Assembly: GCF_900187605.1 (NCBI RefSeq)
Contig: NZ_FYEA01000013.1
Span: forward strand, 1-64,000
Origin: Pseudomonas sp. Irchel 3H7
Lineage (GTDB): Bacteria > Pseudomonadota > Gammaproteobacteria > Pseudomonadales > Pseudomonadaceae
Direction: 5' to 3'
Length of the DNA: 64,000 bases
The translations under genes were made by a program, and so were the position numbers. Within the stretch, counting starts at the first letter, position 1; every line of letters begins with the position of its first letter. Under the pieces are notes generated by a model. That model did no database searches. It was not told where the DNA came from and was given only the letters and a program-made list of their open reading frames with translations. Positions 41,606 to 51,154 of this stretch are shown in pieces.

Positions 41606-44600
41606 CCGGTGCCCGCATGTTGCGACTCTGTTCCCGAATTCCTTTGCTGCTGGCGCTGTTGCTGCCAGTGGCTACCGTCAGCGCCGAAGATTCGGTCGGG
41701 CCGAGCGGCTACACGCCGGTCTCCGGTGAAAGCTTCTTCCTGCTGGCCGATAGCAGTTTCGCTGCCGACGAACAGGCGATGGTGCGCCTCGAAGCGCCGG
41801 GCCGTGATTACCGTCGTTTCCGCATGGAACCGTATGGCGGCGCCGACATTCGTGTGTACCGCATCGACAAGCCGCTGGATTTCCTCAAGCGCCAGAAGAA
41901 CCTGCACCGCGTGGTCAGCGATGGCCAGTTCAAGGGCGAAGGCCTGTCCAACACCCTCGCGTACCTGTGGGACAACTGGTACCGCAAATCCCGGCGGGTG
42001 ATGCAGCGCGCGTTCTCCTATGAATCGCGCAAACAGGTCACCGAAGAAGTGCCGGAACTGAAGATGGGCAACGCCATCGCCGCGCCTACTCCGTATGACG
42101 CGCAGCCGCAATTTGCGCTGATCCCGGGTCTGCCGGTGGTCAGCCAGTTCCGTTATCCGCTGTGGCAGGCCAAGCCGATTCAACCGCCGGCCGGGGTCAA
42201 TCTGGCCGGGTCTTCGAGCGATTTCGTCAGTGTCGCGCCGGGTAACGTTTACATCCCGCTGGGCAATCTGAAGCCGGGTCTGTATCTGGTTGAAGCGCTG
42301 ATCGGTAAATACCGCGCGACCACCATGGTTTTCGTTTCCAACACTGTGGCGGTGAGCAAGATTGCCGGCGATGAATTGCTGGTCTGGGCCGCACGCAAAC
42401 ACGAAGGCAGCTCGGTACCGAAGGTCAATGTGTTGTGGACTGACGGCCTCGGCGTGATGAGCAGCGGTGCGACTGATACCGATGGTTTGCTGCGTCTGAA
42501 ACACGTCAGTCCGGAGCGTTCGTTCGTGATTGGCGAGGATGAAGAGGGCGGCGTCTTCGTCTCGGAAAATTTCTATTACGACAGCGAAATCTACGACACC
42601 AAACTCTATGCCTTCACCGACCGGCCGCTGTATCGCCCAGGTGATTGGGTATCGCTGAAGATCGTCGGTCGCGAATTCAAGAATGCGCGGGATTCGGTGT
42701 TGCCGGGCGCTGCAGATGTCACGGTCAGCGTGCTCGATGCCACCGGTACCGAGTTGCAGCATCTCGACCTGAAACTCGATTCGAAGGCTGGCACTCAGGG
42801 CCGCTTCCAGTTGCCGGACAACGCCGTCGCGGGCGGTTACGAGATTCGTTTCAACTACAAGGATCAGGCTTACAGCAGCGCCTTCCGTGTAGCCGAGTAC
42901 ATCAAGCCGCACTTCGAGATTTCGCTGAATCTGGCCAAGCAGGATTACCGCACCGGCGAGCCGGTCAAAGGCAGTCTGGTGCTGCTGTATCCGGACGGCA
43001 AACCGGTGGCTAACGCCAAACTGACCCTGAGCCTGCGTGCCCAGCAACTGTCGATGGTCGACAACGAGCTGCAATACCTCGGGCAATTCCCGGTGGAACT
43101 GACCAGCACCGAACTGACCACCGACAGCAAAGGTAACGCGATCCTTGATCTGCCGGCCGCCGACAAACCGAGCCGCTACATGCTCACCGTGTTTGCCAGC
43201 GATGGTGCGGCGTATCGGGTCAAGACCACCAAGGAAATCCTCATCGACCGTGGCGCGGCGAGCTTTCGTTTGAACGCGCCGCAACGCTTCAGCGCGGTCG
43301 GTGACAAGGTTGCGTTCAGCTACGCCAACGAGGGCGGCAGCGAGCCAGGCAAAGCGGTGACGCCGAGCACGTATGGCTGGGTGCGTCTGGAAGACCAGAG
43401 CACGGGCGAAGGCAAACTTGCGGCGACTGATAAAGGCTTCAGCCTCGCTTTCGAGCGTCCAGGCACTTACAACCTGACCTTGAAAGATCAACACGGTCGC
43501 GTACTCGGTGCCACCGGGCATTCGGTCACTGGTGACGGTGTGAAAGCGGTGCCGGGCACTGTGGAAATCGTCCTCGACAAGCCTGAGTACAAGGCCGGTG
43601 ATGAAGCGCTGGCGCTGATCACGTTCCCGGAACCGGTTAGCGACGCATTGCTCTCGCTGGAACGCGACAAGGTCGAAGCCACTGCGCTGCTGGCCAAGGG
43701 CGCCGACTGGCTGAAACTGGAAAAACTCAGCGACACCCAATACCGCGCACGCATCCCGGTGAAGGACAACTTTGCGCCGAACCTTACGTTCTCGGTGCTG
43801 TACACCAAGGGCGGTCAGTACAGCTTCCAGAACGCCGGGATCAAAGTGGTCGCGCCGCAAATCGACGTGGCGATCAGCACCGACAAAGCGGTGTATCTGC
43901 CGGGCGACACGGTCACGGTTGACCTGAGCACGCAGTTCGCCGGCAAAGCCGTTCCGGCGCATCTGACGGTCAGCGTCGTCGACGAAATGGTCTACGCGCT
44001 GCAACCCGAAGTTGCGCCGACCATCGACCAGTTCTTCTATCACCCGCGCCGTAACAACGTGCGCACCAGTGCGAGCCTATCGTTCATCAGTTACGACGTG
44101 GCGTTACCGGGCAGCCCCGGCGCACCGGGCAAAGCCAACCGCAGCGAGCGCGGGGTGAAAGTGCTGGAGCGGCCGCGTCGTGAAGACGTCGACACCGCTG
44201 CGTGGCAGCCGGAGTTGTTGACCGGTGCCGATGGCAAAACCCGTTTCACTTTCAAGATGCCAGACTCGCTGACCCGCTGGCGCATTACCGCCCGCGCCAT
44301 CGCCGATGACGGTCAGGTCGGGCAGAAGAAGCAGTTCGTGCGTTCGGAAAAACCGCTGTACCTGAAGTGGAGTGGGCCGAGCAAATTCCGCAAGGGCGAT
44401 CAGCCGCAACTCGGTGTGTTTGCGTTCAGTCAGGCCGAAAAGCCGGTCAAGGCTGAACTGGTCACTCACTATGCGGGCGCCGAACAGCGTCTGCCGGTGA
44501 CCCTGAACAACGGCATCAACTACCTGCCGCTGCCGGCGTTCACATTGGCTTCCGGCGAATGGACGGCGGAGTTGGTGCAGGACGGCAAGACCGCCGACTC

Positions 44601-46176
44601 CCTCGCCGTGCGCCTGAGTGCGACCGGTGACGGCTGGCAAGTCACTCAGACTCAAAGCCTCGACGTGGCCAGCGGTGACACACCGTTGAGTCTGCCGACC
44701 GATGCCACCGATATTCGCCTGCGTCTGGATGACAGTCCGCAAGCGCTGTTCCGTTTCGCACTCGATGATCTGCTCAGCTATCCGTATGGTGGTGTTGAGC
44801 AGACGGCCAGTCGTCTGTTGCCGTTGAGCATCGCCTATCCATCGCTGGCGTCGAACCCGCAGATCCGCGATCGCTTGCGCCTGATCATGCAGAACAGTCG
44901 TCTGCGTCTGGTGCAAATGGCCGGGCCATCGGCGAGCTTCACCTGGTGGGGTTACGACGGTGAGCCGGATGCGTTCCTCACTGCTTACGCCTACTACGCC
45001 GACTGGAATGCCAGCCAAGTGCTGGAGTTGACCTTGCCACCGGAGCACTGGCAGCGGGTGCTGGAGGTGTACGCCAAGCAAGCGCCGAACACGCCATTGC
45101 TGCAACGGGCGCTGATTCTGTCGTTTGCCAAGCAGATGCATTTGCCGGTGAACACCTTGCTCAGCGGGTTGATGGACGATCTGGCCAAGGCCGGTGAGGG
45201 TAACGCCGAGACGTTGATGGACGACGGCGAAGACAGTCTGGTGATGAGTGATCCGGATTCGGCGCTTGGTCTGGCGGCGGCGCGGGTGTTGACCGCTTCG
45301 TTGGCCACTCAATCGAAAGTGGCCTTGCCTGACGCGTTCAATCGTCAGCTGGCTTCGGCGCAACAGCGTCTGTCGGTCAGCTCGCAGCCGTTTGCCGAAG
45401 CGCTGAACCTGTCGCTGCAACCGTTCGATCAGGCCCGTGCGCAAGCGCTGTTGCAACGACTGTTGCCGCAGCAATCGACCCTCGAACGTGCGCTGGCACT
45501 GACCTGGTTGCAACGCAGCATCGCCCAGGCATCGCCGACCATCGCGCTGACACCGGGTGAAGGCTGGAAGAAAAACTACGGTGCTACCGGTGAGATGTAC
45601 TGGACTTGGCAAGGCGCCACTCCGGTGCCGAGCGTGTTGACGGTGTCCGGTACGCAAGAGCGTCCGCTGCGCGCGGCGTTGAGCTTCCAGACCCAGCAAC
45701 CGGCGGTCGATCCGATGGCCGTGACCATCACTCGTCGCCTGTCGCGACTGGTGCCGGGCGATGAAGCCTTCACCTTCAAACTGGAGCCGGTCGGGTCCAA
45801 GCCGTTGTCCAGTGACAGTCTGTATCTGGACGAAGTGATCCTCACCAGCAAAGCGCCGAAACCACTGCGCTACGGCATGCTTGAAGTGCCGCTGCCACCG
45901 GGCGCCGATGTCGAGCGCACCACCTGGGGCATCAAGTTACAAGGCAAGGACGGCACCGAGCCGACCGCGCTGGAGAAGGCGCGATTCGAACCGGGCCAGT
46001 TGGCCTACGCCGTGCCGGTCGATGCGCTGAGCGGCGAATTGCGCCTGCGCCATCTGGTGCGCTTCTCGCAGAAGGGCCAGTTCAGCCTGCCGCCGGTGCG
46101 TTTCAAGCAAGTCTACGCACCGCAGCATCAGGCCCAGGAAGCGAAAGCCGCCCTCGGTCAGGTCACGGTCAACTGA
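41602..46176 (+). CDS. magD: MagD, bacterial alpha-2-macroglobulin homologue without thioester
   Basis: This 1524-residue periplasmic protein has a signal peptide ending near VSAEDS. It has a string of macroglobulin domains, a bait-like region before LERPRREDVDTAAWQPE (about residue 855), and a complement-like helical domain. The thioester site reads Y-G-G-V-E-Q with Gly 1064 in place of Cys, so it cannot form the covalent trap of ECAM-type proteins. This is typical of the MagD/YfaS branch. It probably restrains attacking proteases while bound to envelope partners. The ATG at 41602 overlaps the magC stop. Confidence 0.92.
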   Translation: MTGARMLRLCSRIPLLLALLLPVATVSAEDSVGPSGYTPVSGESFFLLADSSFAADEQAMVRLEAPGRDYRRFRMEPYGGADIRVYRIDKPLDFLKRQKNLHRVVSDGQFKGEGLSNTLAYLWDNWYRKSRRVMQRAFSYESRKQVTEEVPELKMGNAIAAPTPYDAQPQFALIPGLPVVSQFRYPLWQAKPIQPPAGVNLAGSSSDFVSVAPGNVYIPLGNLKPGLYLVEALIGKYRATTMVFVSNTVAVSKIAGDELLVWAARKHEGSSVPKVNVLWTDGLGVMSSGATDTDGLLRLKHVSPERSFVIGEDEEGGVFVSENFYYDSEIYDTKLYAFTDRPLYRPGDWVSLKIVGREFKNARDSVLPGAADVTVSVLDATGTELQHLDLKLDSKAGTQGRFQLPDNAVAGGYEIRFNYKDQAYSSAFRVAEYIKPHFEISLNLAKQDYRTGEPVKGSLVLLYPDGKPVANAKLTLSLRAQQLSMVDNELQYLGQFPVELTSTELTTDSKGNAILDLPAADKPSRYMLTVFASDGAAYRVKTTKEILIDRGAASFRLNAPQRFSAVGDKVAFSYANEGGSEPGKAVTPSTYGWVRLEDQSTGEGKLAATDKGFSLAFERPGTYNLTLKDQHGRVLGATGHSVTGDGVKAVPGTVEIVLDKPEYKAGDEALALITFPEPVSDALLSLERDKVEATALLAKGADWLKLEKLSDTQYRARIPVKDNFAPNLTFSVLYTKGGQYSFQNAGIKVVAPQIDVAISTDKAVYLPGDTVTVDLSTQFAGKAVPAHLTVSVVDEMVYALQPEVAPTIDQFFYHPRRNNVRTSASLSFISYDVALPGSPGAPGKANRSERGVKVLERPRREDVDTAAWQPELLTGADGKTRFTFKMPDSLTRWRITARAIADDGQVGQKKQFVRSEKPLYLKWSGPSKFRKGDQPQLGVFAFSQAEKPVKAELVTHYAGAEQRLPVTLNNGINYLPLPAFTLASGEWTAELVQDGKTADSLAVRLSATGDGWQVTQTQSLDVASGDTPLSLPTDATDIRLRLDDSPQALFRFALDDLLSYPYGGVEQTASRLLPLSIAYPSLASNPQIRDRLRLIMQNSRLRLVQMAGPSASFTWWGYDGEPDAFLTAYAYYADWNASQVLELTLPPEHWQRVLEVYAKQAPNTPLLQRALILSFAKQMHLPVNTLLSGLMDDLAKAGEGNAETLMDDGEDSLVMSDPDSALGLAAARVLTASLATQSKVALPDAFNRQLASAQQRLSVSSQPFAEALNLSLQPFDQARAQALLQRLLPQQSTLERALALTWLQRSIAQASPTIALTPGEGWKKNYGATGEMYWTWQGATPVPSVLTVSGTQERPLRAALSFQTQQPAVDPMAVTITRRLSRLVPGDEAFTFKLEPVGSKPLSSDSLYLDEVILTSKAPKPLRYGMLEVPLPPGADVERTTWGIKLQGKDGTEPTALEKARFEPGQLAYAVPVDALSGELRLRHLVRFSQKGQFSLPPVRFKQVYAPQHQAQEAKAALGQVTVN

Positions 46177-46177
46177 C

Positions 46178-47797
46178 ATGAGCCGGCCGCTGCTGTGGCT
46201 GCTGATGTGTGTGATCCCTGCGCTGGCAACGGCGCAGGACGAGCCGTTGCGCGTGGCCTACAAGGGCGAATTGTTGTCGTTGAGTCAGACGCAACTGATC
46301 AAGCGTGAACCGTTGCCGTCATCGCTGGATACGCCGCTGGGCAGTCTGTGGAAGTTGTTTGTCTACGCATGGCTGGTGGATACCGGAGCGCGGGAGCCGG
46401 CGTATGAATGTCGCGGGCAATCGAAAGACGAGATTTATTGCTGCTCGGCGGGTGGCAAGATCGAGCGTGATCAGGCGTTGGTGAAATCCTGCGGGTTGTA
46501 TTTCGAGCCTGCGCGGTTAGGGATTTCGGCGGCGGATTGGCGAACCTATTGGCAGGCGCGGAGGGCGCCGTCCTGGTTGCTGGATCTGCCTTCGGTGCAA
46601 CCGGCTCAACGGGTTTCCGTGGTTGAACTGCTGAAGGTTATGGCCTCGTTGCCGGCGCAGGATCAGGCGCGTCGAGTGCTACTCGACGTGGTGCTGAACG
46701 CGGCGGACGGCAATGTCGTTGGTGAACTGGGCGGGCGCTTGCGGGTGAAAACCTGGAGCTGGCTCGGTGATCAGGACCCACAATCGCGGCAGGGCGGGTT
46801 TGCTGGTTGGACGGCGGATGATGCTCCGATCTGGGCGGGCGGACGTGGCACCAGCCAGATGGTCTTGCGCCATTATGGACAGGCATTGGCGACGGTGTTG
46901 CCAGCGGCATGGCCAGCAGAGGCGGGGCGTTGTGTTGAAGTCAGATTGTTCTCGCGCTATCCGGTTTCGCGGGTTTTGACTGGCGAGCGGGTGGTCACTT
47001 CCGGCCCGTTGCAGGGCGACTACCGCGTCGAATTCGCCAACGGCAACGCGCTGGATATCCACAGCGACGGCGAACTGTTTCTGCTCAACGACAAACTCGT
47101 CGCAAGGCTTGATCGCGAAGAATACGTCGCGAGAGTACTGGAACGTGAAGCCAAACCCGAACCTGCCGAAGCCGCCAAGGCGTTGGCCGTGGCGATTCGC
47201 ACGTATCTGCTGCAAAACGCCACGCGCAACGGCGACTGCCTGAGTATCGACGACAGCAGCAATCGCCAGCGCGTCGCACCACGGCCAGCTTCGTTGGAAT
47301 CACGCAACATCGCGGCGTGGACCGCAGACCTGGTGTTGGCCGGCAGCACCGTCACCTATCACTCCGATCAACCCGGCCCGGACAAACTCGCCTGGCAACA
47401 AGCTGTCGAGCAAGCCAAGGCCGGTCAACGTTACGACGCGATTCTGCTGCACGCCTATCCGCGCGCCAGCCTCAGCCGCTGGGACAACCCCGTCGCTTCC
47501 TGCGAAGCGCTGCCCGCCGCACAAGACTGGCTGCAGAAACAGCGACGCGGCTGGCGTCCGAAGCTGGAAAGCGAAACCGGCTACAACGAAGTCAGCACAT
47601 TCGCCGTGTGCAAACTGGCGTTCGGTCGCCCGTTTGTCGACCGTGAACGCCAACGCATCTACGTGCGCGGCGTGCTGACTCTGCAGGATCGCCTCGATCT
47701 GACCCACGAATATCTGCACCTGGCTTTTGAAGCACATCCCAACGGCCAGGATGAAACCTACATCGAAGGGCTCGCCCGTCACCTTTTGCTGGAATAG
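46178..47797 (+). CDS. magE: MagE, DUF2300 protein with PBP-like and SpoIID-like parts
   Basis: This 539-residue exported protein has a signal peptide ending at LATAQDE. The N-terminal part resembles a penicillin-binding fold: S56-L-W-K59 matches the SxxK motif. KTW (191-193), followed by GGFAGWTADDAPIWAGG, resembles the KTG strand and its sequel. From about residue 310, EEYVARVLE and EAAKALAVAIRTYLLQ match SpoIID proteins. The KTG glycine is changed, so it may bind rather than cut. It starts one base after magD. The E. coli counterpart is YfaQ. Confidence 0.85.
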   Translation: MSRPLLWLLMCVIPALATAQDEPLRVAYKGELLSLSQTQLIKREPLPSSLDTPLGSLWKLFVYAWLVDTGAREPAYECRGQSKDEIYCCSAGGKIERDQALVKSCGLYFEPARLGISAADWRTYWQARRAPSWLLDLPSVQPAQRVSVVELLKVMASLPAQDQARRVLLDVVLNAADGNVVGELGGRLRVKTWSWLGDQDPQSRQGGFAGWTADDAPIWAGGRGTSQMVLRHYGQALATVLPAAWPAEAGRCVEVRLFSRYPVSRVLTGERVVTSGPLQGDYRVEFANGNALDIHSDGELFLLNDKLVARLDREEYVARVLEREAKPEPAEAAKALAVAIRTYLLQNATRNGDCLSIDDSSNRQRVAPRPASLESRNIAAWTADLVLAGSTVTYHSDQPGPDKLAWQQAVEQAKAGQRYDAILLHAYPRASLSRWDNPVASCEALPAAQDWLQKQRRGWRPKLESETGYNEVSTFAVCKLAFGRPFVDRERQRIYVRGVLTLQDRLDLTHEYLHLAFEAHPNGQDETYIEGLARHLLLE

Positions 47798-47800
47798 ACC

Positions 47801-48613
47801 ATGACACTCCGTTATCCACAGGTCTTGCTGCTGCTCTGCACGTTGACCGCGCTCTCGCCGGCCATCGCTGCCGGTGGCGTCAAACTCGACACCCCGGTCG
47901 GCGGCTGGCGCAGTGGCGCTCCCGAAGGCGAGGGCGAAAGCTTCCGCCAGACCGTCAACTACCCGGCCTCATCGGTCAGCACCCCGGTGGGCCAAGCCAA
48001 CACCGCGCGCATCAGCGGCGAGATAAAAGCTGCGCGGAAGGACAACGAACCCGGTCGTTTGATCGTCAACGGCGTGAGCATGCCGCTGAAAATCGACGAC
48101 AGTGGCCGCTACGACCGCCCGTTCTCCTTCCCCAACGGCAGCAACAGCGTCGAAGTGCGCAGCCCCGACGGCCAGCAACGTCACCGCACGCAATTCCTCA
48201 ACACCAGCGGCGGCGCCACCCCAGCGAAATTGCGCGTACTGCTGGCATGGGACAGCGATGGCACCGACCTCGACCTGCACCTCGTCACCCCCGACGGCGC
48301 GCACATCTGGTACGGCAACCGCAGCGCCGCCAACGGTGCCGCGCTTGACGTCGACGTCACCACCGGCTACGGCCCGGAAATCTTCGCCATGCCGGCGCCG
48401 ATCAAGGGCCAGTATCTGGTGTATGTGAATTACTACGGCGGTGGCTATCGCGGGGATGACGAGGGCGGCGATGAAGCGGTGCAGGCGCTGACCACGGCGC
48501 AGGTCACGGTGATTACTGAGGAAGGTACGCCGAGCGAGAAGATGGAGACGTTTCTGATCCCTATGCGCGCGGTGGGAGAGCTGACGCTGGTGAAGTCATT
48601 CAGTTATCCCTGA
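47801..48613 (+). CDS. magF: MagF, DUF2135 (YfaP-like) exported protein
   Basis: This 270-residue exported protein has a signal peptide ending at AIAAGGV. The C-terminal DUF2135 domain has LLAWDSDGTDLDLHLVTPDG near residue 147 and GQYLVYVNYYGGGY near 205. It is closely similar in layout to MagA, so the operon is bracketed by two related genes. It begins three bases after magE. Its stop codon lies inside a strong hairpin that ends the operon. Confidence 0.88.
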   Translation: MTLRYPQVLLLLCTLTALSPAIAAGGVKLDTPVGGWRSGAPEGEGESFRQTVNYPASSVSTPVGQANTARISGEIKAARKDNEPGRLIVNGVSMPLKIDDSGRYDRPFSFPNGSNSVEVRSPDGQQRHRTQFLNTSGGATPAKLRVLLAWDSDGTDLDLHLVTPDGAHIWYGNRSAANGAALDVDVTTGYGPEIFAMPAPIKGQYLVYVNYYGGGYRGDDEGGDEAVQALTTAQVTVITEEGTPSEKMETFLIPMRAVGELTLVKSFSYP

Positions 48614-48634
48614 GCAGGTACTCGCTCAGGGATA
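48605..48634 (+). terminator. hairpin at the end of the mag operon
   Basis: TATCCCTGAGC and GCTCAGGGATA form a perfect 11-bp stem with an eight-base loop that includes the magF stop codon. No T run follows, so it may be a stability or Rho-blocking structure rather than a simple terminator. Confidence 0.5.
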
Positions 48635-48637
48635 GCA

Positions 48638-49075
48638 CTAGAAACCGGGCGGAATGTAACCGGGTACGAACGGAACGTTGATGCATTTGCCATGAATGAT
48701 TTTTCCGTCCTCGATCCTGAACAGTACGATCTTTTTGGCTTTATTGACGGTCGCTTCCAGTTTGCAGTCAGAGCTATGCCCGACCGTCTCGTAGTACTCG
48801 GTGTACACCATGCCGTTGCCGGTGTGATTCATTGAAGTGCCGGCCGCTTCGGTGGTGGTCCAGCTGGAGGATTTGAACCAGGTCAGGACGGCCAGATTTT
48901 CGCCGTTGGCACCGGTCTGTTTTTTCATTGAGTCAGGTTTACCGAACAGATCGAGTGCTTCCTGAACATCCCGTCCTTCCCAGCGCGACTGTGCAATCAG
49001 GTGGCAGCCATTAATCATTGAGACTGTGGCTGTTATCAGCAACGTCAGTAACGTTTTAGTCCATTGATTCATCAT
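48638..49075 (-). CDS. secreted or lipoprotein-like hypothetical protein
   Basis: This protein of about 145 residues has an N-terminal hydrophobic stretch (TLLTLLITATVSM) ending at INGC, a borderline lipobox. The remainder has an early WEGRDVQEALDLFGKPD block of the kind found in small outer-membrane-assembly-type lipoproteins. Three cysteines lie in the mature part. No family is recognised with confidence. A second in-frame ATG directly follows the first. It is convergent with magF and lies downstream of another secreted unknown. Confidence 0.65.
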   Translation of the reverse strand: MMNQWTKTLLTLLITATVSMINGCHLIAQSRWEGRDVQEALDLFGKPDSMKKQTGANGENLAVLTWFKSSSWTTTEAAGTSMNHTGNGMVYTEYYETVGHSSDCKLEATVNKAKKIVLFRIEDGKIIHGKCINVPFVPGYIPPGF

Positions 49076-49134
49076 GACTCCCGGTGTCATGTGCGAGACG
49101 AAATAGCGCGCTGCAGCGCCCAGAAATCAGGCTG

Positions 49135-49692
49135 TTACTTGTTGCCCAGTATCGAGTCGAGGTTGTCCATCATCTGGCCTTTCTCTTGAATCGGTGCAAG
49201 TTTGAAGAACATCTGCTGCATGCCCTGAATCATCAGCAAGTGCTCCATCTTGCCCAATGCAATCATGTCTTTTTTCTCTGGAGTGCAAACGAAAGCCAAA
49301 GCGCGCTGGACCCAGAATTCTTTCGGCTGTTGCCATTGCTCGTTTACTTTCAGGTGCCGCAGCATGTAGGCAATTCGATCCACCGACTGGCCATTAACAA
49401 ACCGCACCTTGTTGGTCTTGCACTGAACTTCCAGGTTGTAGGCATCGATCATTGGCTTGCCCGGCTCTTCATACACCAGCGTCACCGCCAGCATTTGCGC
49501 ACCCTTGGTAAGCGTCGACGGCACAACTGATGTGCTGTCGGCGACATACATGATGTTCTTGTGCGGAACGCCGTTGCCGTAAATGATCCACCAGTCGCCG
49601 ACGGGGTTCGGCTCTTCCGCTGACGCTGAGGTGGCAGTCAAGAGTGCAGTCAGTAGAGCGAGGGATTTACTCAATCTGAAAAATGATGACAT
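49135..49692 (-). CDS. exported hypothetical protein
   Basis: This 185-residue protein has a clear signal peptide ending at SASAEEP. Its mature part contains GDWWIIYGNG, an early beta segment, a Cys pair (VQCKTNKVRF and AFVCTPEKK) and a Met-rich amphipathic C-terminal helix. No family is recognised. The start at 49692 is set by a GGAG ribosome site seven bases away; the upstream frame extension is discarded. It lies 60 bases before the other secreted unknown, so they may share a transcript. Confidence 0.68.
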   Translation of the reverse strand: MSSFFRLSKSLALLTALLTATSASAEEPNPVGDWWIIYGNGVPHKNIMYVADSTSVVPSTLTKGAQMLAVTLVYEEPGKPMIDAYNLEVQCKTNKVRFVNGQSVDRIAYMLRHLKVNEQWQQPKEFWVQRALAFVCTPEKKDMIALGKMEHLLMIQGMQQMFFKLAPIQEKGQMMDNLDSILGNK

Positions 49693-49819
49693 GGTGTTGC
49701 TCCATTCCTTGGCGCTTTTGTAATGCACAAAAACAGAATGGAAATTTAGTGGCGGGTGCCGGCTGGGGCAATTAGGGCGGATGTGCTAATGGCTTATTGA
49801 AATGGCCGTTTGTTGGGCA

Positions 49820-50995
49820 TTAATTATCGGCAAGGCTCAAGTACAGCGAACGCAAAGTCTGTACACGATTACGCCCCTTGTCTTTGGCGCCGTACAGCGC
49901 CTGATCCGCTTCCGATAGCAGGCGTGACAAGTCGTAGCCGGATTCACGGGTAGTCACAACTCCGATGCTGACGCTGAGCAGCCCCGGCTCAAGAATCGAC
50001 AATTGCGAGAACGAACGGCGGATCCGTTCGGCAATTTCCAGTGCAGTCTGCTCATCGCAATCGTTAAGCAGGCAGGCAAACTCCTCACCGCCAATCCGCC
50101 CGCAAACATCTTCCTTACGCAGGCTCTCGGCCACGATCCGGCCGAACGCGATCAACGCCTGATCCCCAACGGGATGGCCATAGGTGTCATTCAGACGCTT
50201 GAAGTTATCCAGATCGCAAAGCAACAACGCCGCCGGTTCCCCGTATTGCTGACTTTCGGCAAGCAACTCCCCGGCGTTCATCATGAACGCGCGACGATTG
50301 CCAATGCCCGTCAGCGGATCGCTGAACGCCGCCGCTTTGAGCTTGAGCTCTGCACGTTCCTTGACCATCGCCAGGGTGATGTAGGCAATGCCGATGACAT
50401 ATAGCATCGACTCGAACAGCATGAACGAGAAAAACGGCACACCCTCGCCAGTGCCCAGCAGCGCCTTTGTCACCGGCAGCCCTTCATCGGTCGCACTGCG
50501 AACGGCGTAGAACACAGTGTGCAGAACGGTCAGCACCAGCGCCGGCATAAACGCGACGTCCAGAGTGTGGCGGCTGCGCCAGAGCTCCAGCGTTGTCAGC
50601 ACGCCGTAACCGAATGCCAGCAAGGAGTAGATCAGAACCCGATTTGGCATCGACTCGTAGAAGGCGGGAATCAGACACAAGGTCAGCCAGGCGAACGCGC
50701 CTGCCAGAATGCCGGACACTGACGGTCTGCGCCCGACCAGCGTGCGCATGGCCGTCCAGTTCATCGCTGCACTGAGTAACAGAACAACATTGCCGAACAC
50801 AATGGGAATGAAGTCGACCCCTCGATCACGCCAACTGACCAATACCACGCCCAAGGCGCCCAGCAGCATCATGCTTCCGAGGTACGCCAGTGGCGGCTCG
50901 CGGGTTTCGCGATACCAGGCGTGCAGCGTCAAAAGCCCCATCAAAAAGAAGACGAAGACCGAAACGACCAACAGGGTCGGGATATGCAGGGCCAT
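49820..50995 (-). CDS. membrane-bound diguanylate cyclase (GGDEF)
   Basis: This 391-residue protein has about six membrane helices (residues 5 to 212) and a C-terminal GGDEF domain. The active site reads GGEEF at 302-306 and the product-inhibition site R-K-E-D at 293-296 is intact. DLDNFKRLNDTYGH is also present. It should make cyclic di-GMP and be feedback-controlled. The membrane part is probably a sensor of unknown input. The ATG at 50995 is preferred to a TTG eight codons earlier. Confidence 0.9.
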   Translation of the reverse strand: MALHIPTLLVVSVFVFFLMGLLTLHAWYRETREPPLAYLGSMMLLGALGVVLVSWRDRGVDFIPIVFGNVVLLLSAAMNWTAMRTLVGRRPSVSGILAGAFAWLTLCLIPAFYESMPNRVLIYSLLAFGYGVLTTLELWRSRHTLDVAFMPALVLTVLHTVFYAVRSATDEGLPVTKALLGTGEGVPFFSFMLFESMLYVIGIAYITLAMVKERAELKLKAAAFSDPLTGIGNRRAFMMNAGELLAESQQYGEPAALLLCDLDNFKRLNDTYGHPVGDQALIAFGRIVAESLRKEDVCGRIGGEEFACLLNDCDEQTALEIAERIRRSFSQLSILEPGLLSVSIGVVTTRESGYDLSRLLSEADQALYGAKDKGRNRVQTLRSLYLSLADN

Positions 50996-51154
50996 TCCAT
51001 GGATTCCCGTGAGGCTCAATACCGGAATCCGGCCGGGGTCGGGGATGCGGGTAAAAACAGAGGGGGTGGGTGTTGGGCGGGATTTAGCACTGAGGGGTTG
51101 AGGTTGGCAAGTGTTGAGTCAAGCTCGCCAAGGTAAACGTTTTTTTGCAGGCAT

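Noticed and set aside
41578..44043. A long reverse-strand open frame of 821 codons
   Set aside because: It lies wholly antisense to magD, has no family resemblance and is rich in shadow-type residues. High-GC Pseudomonas genes often leave long open antisense frames.
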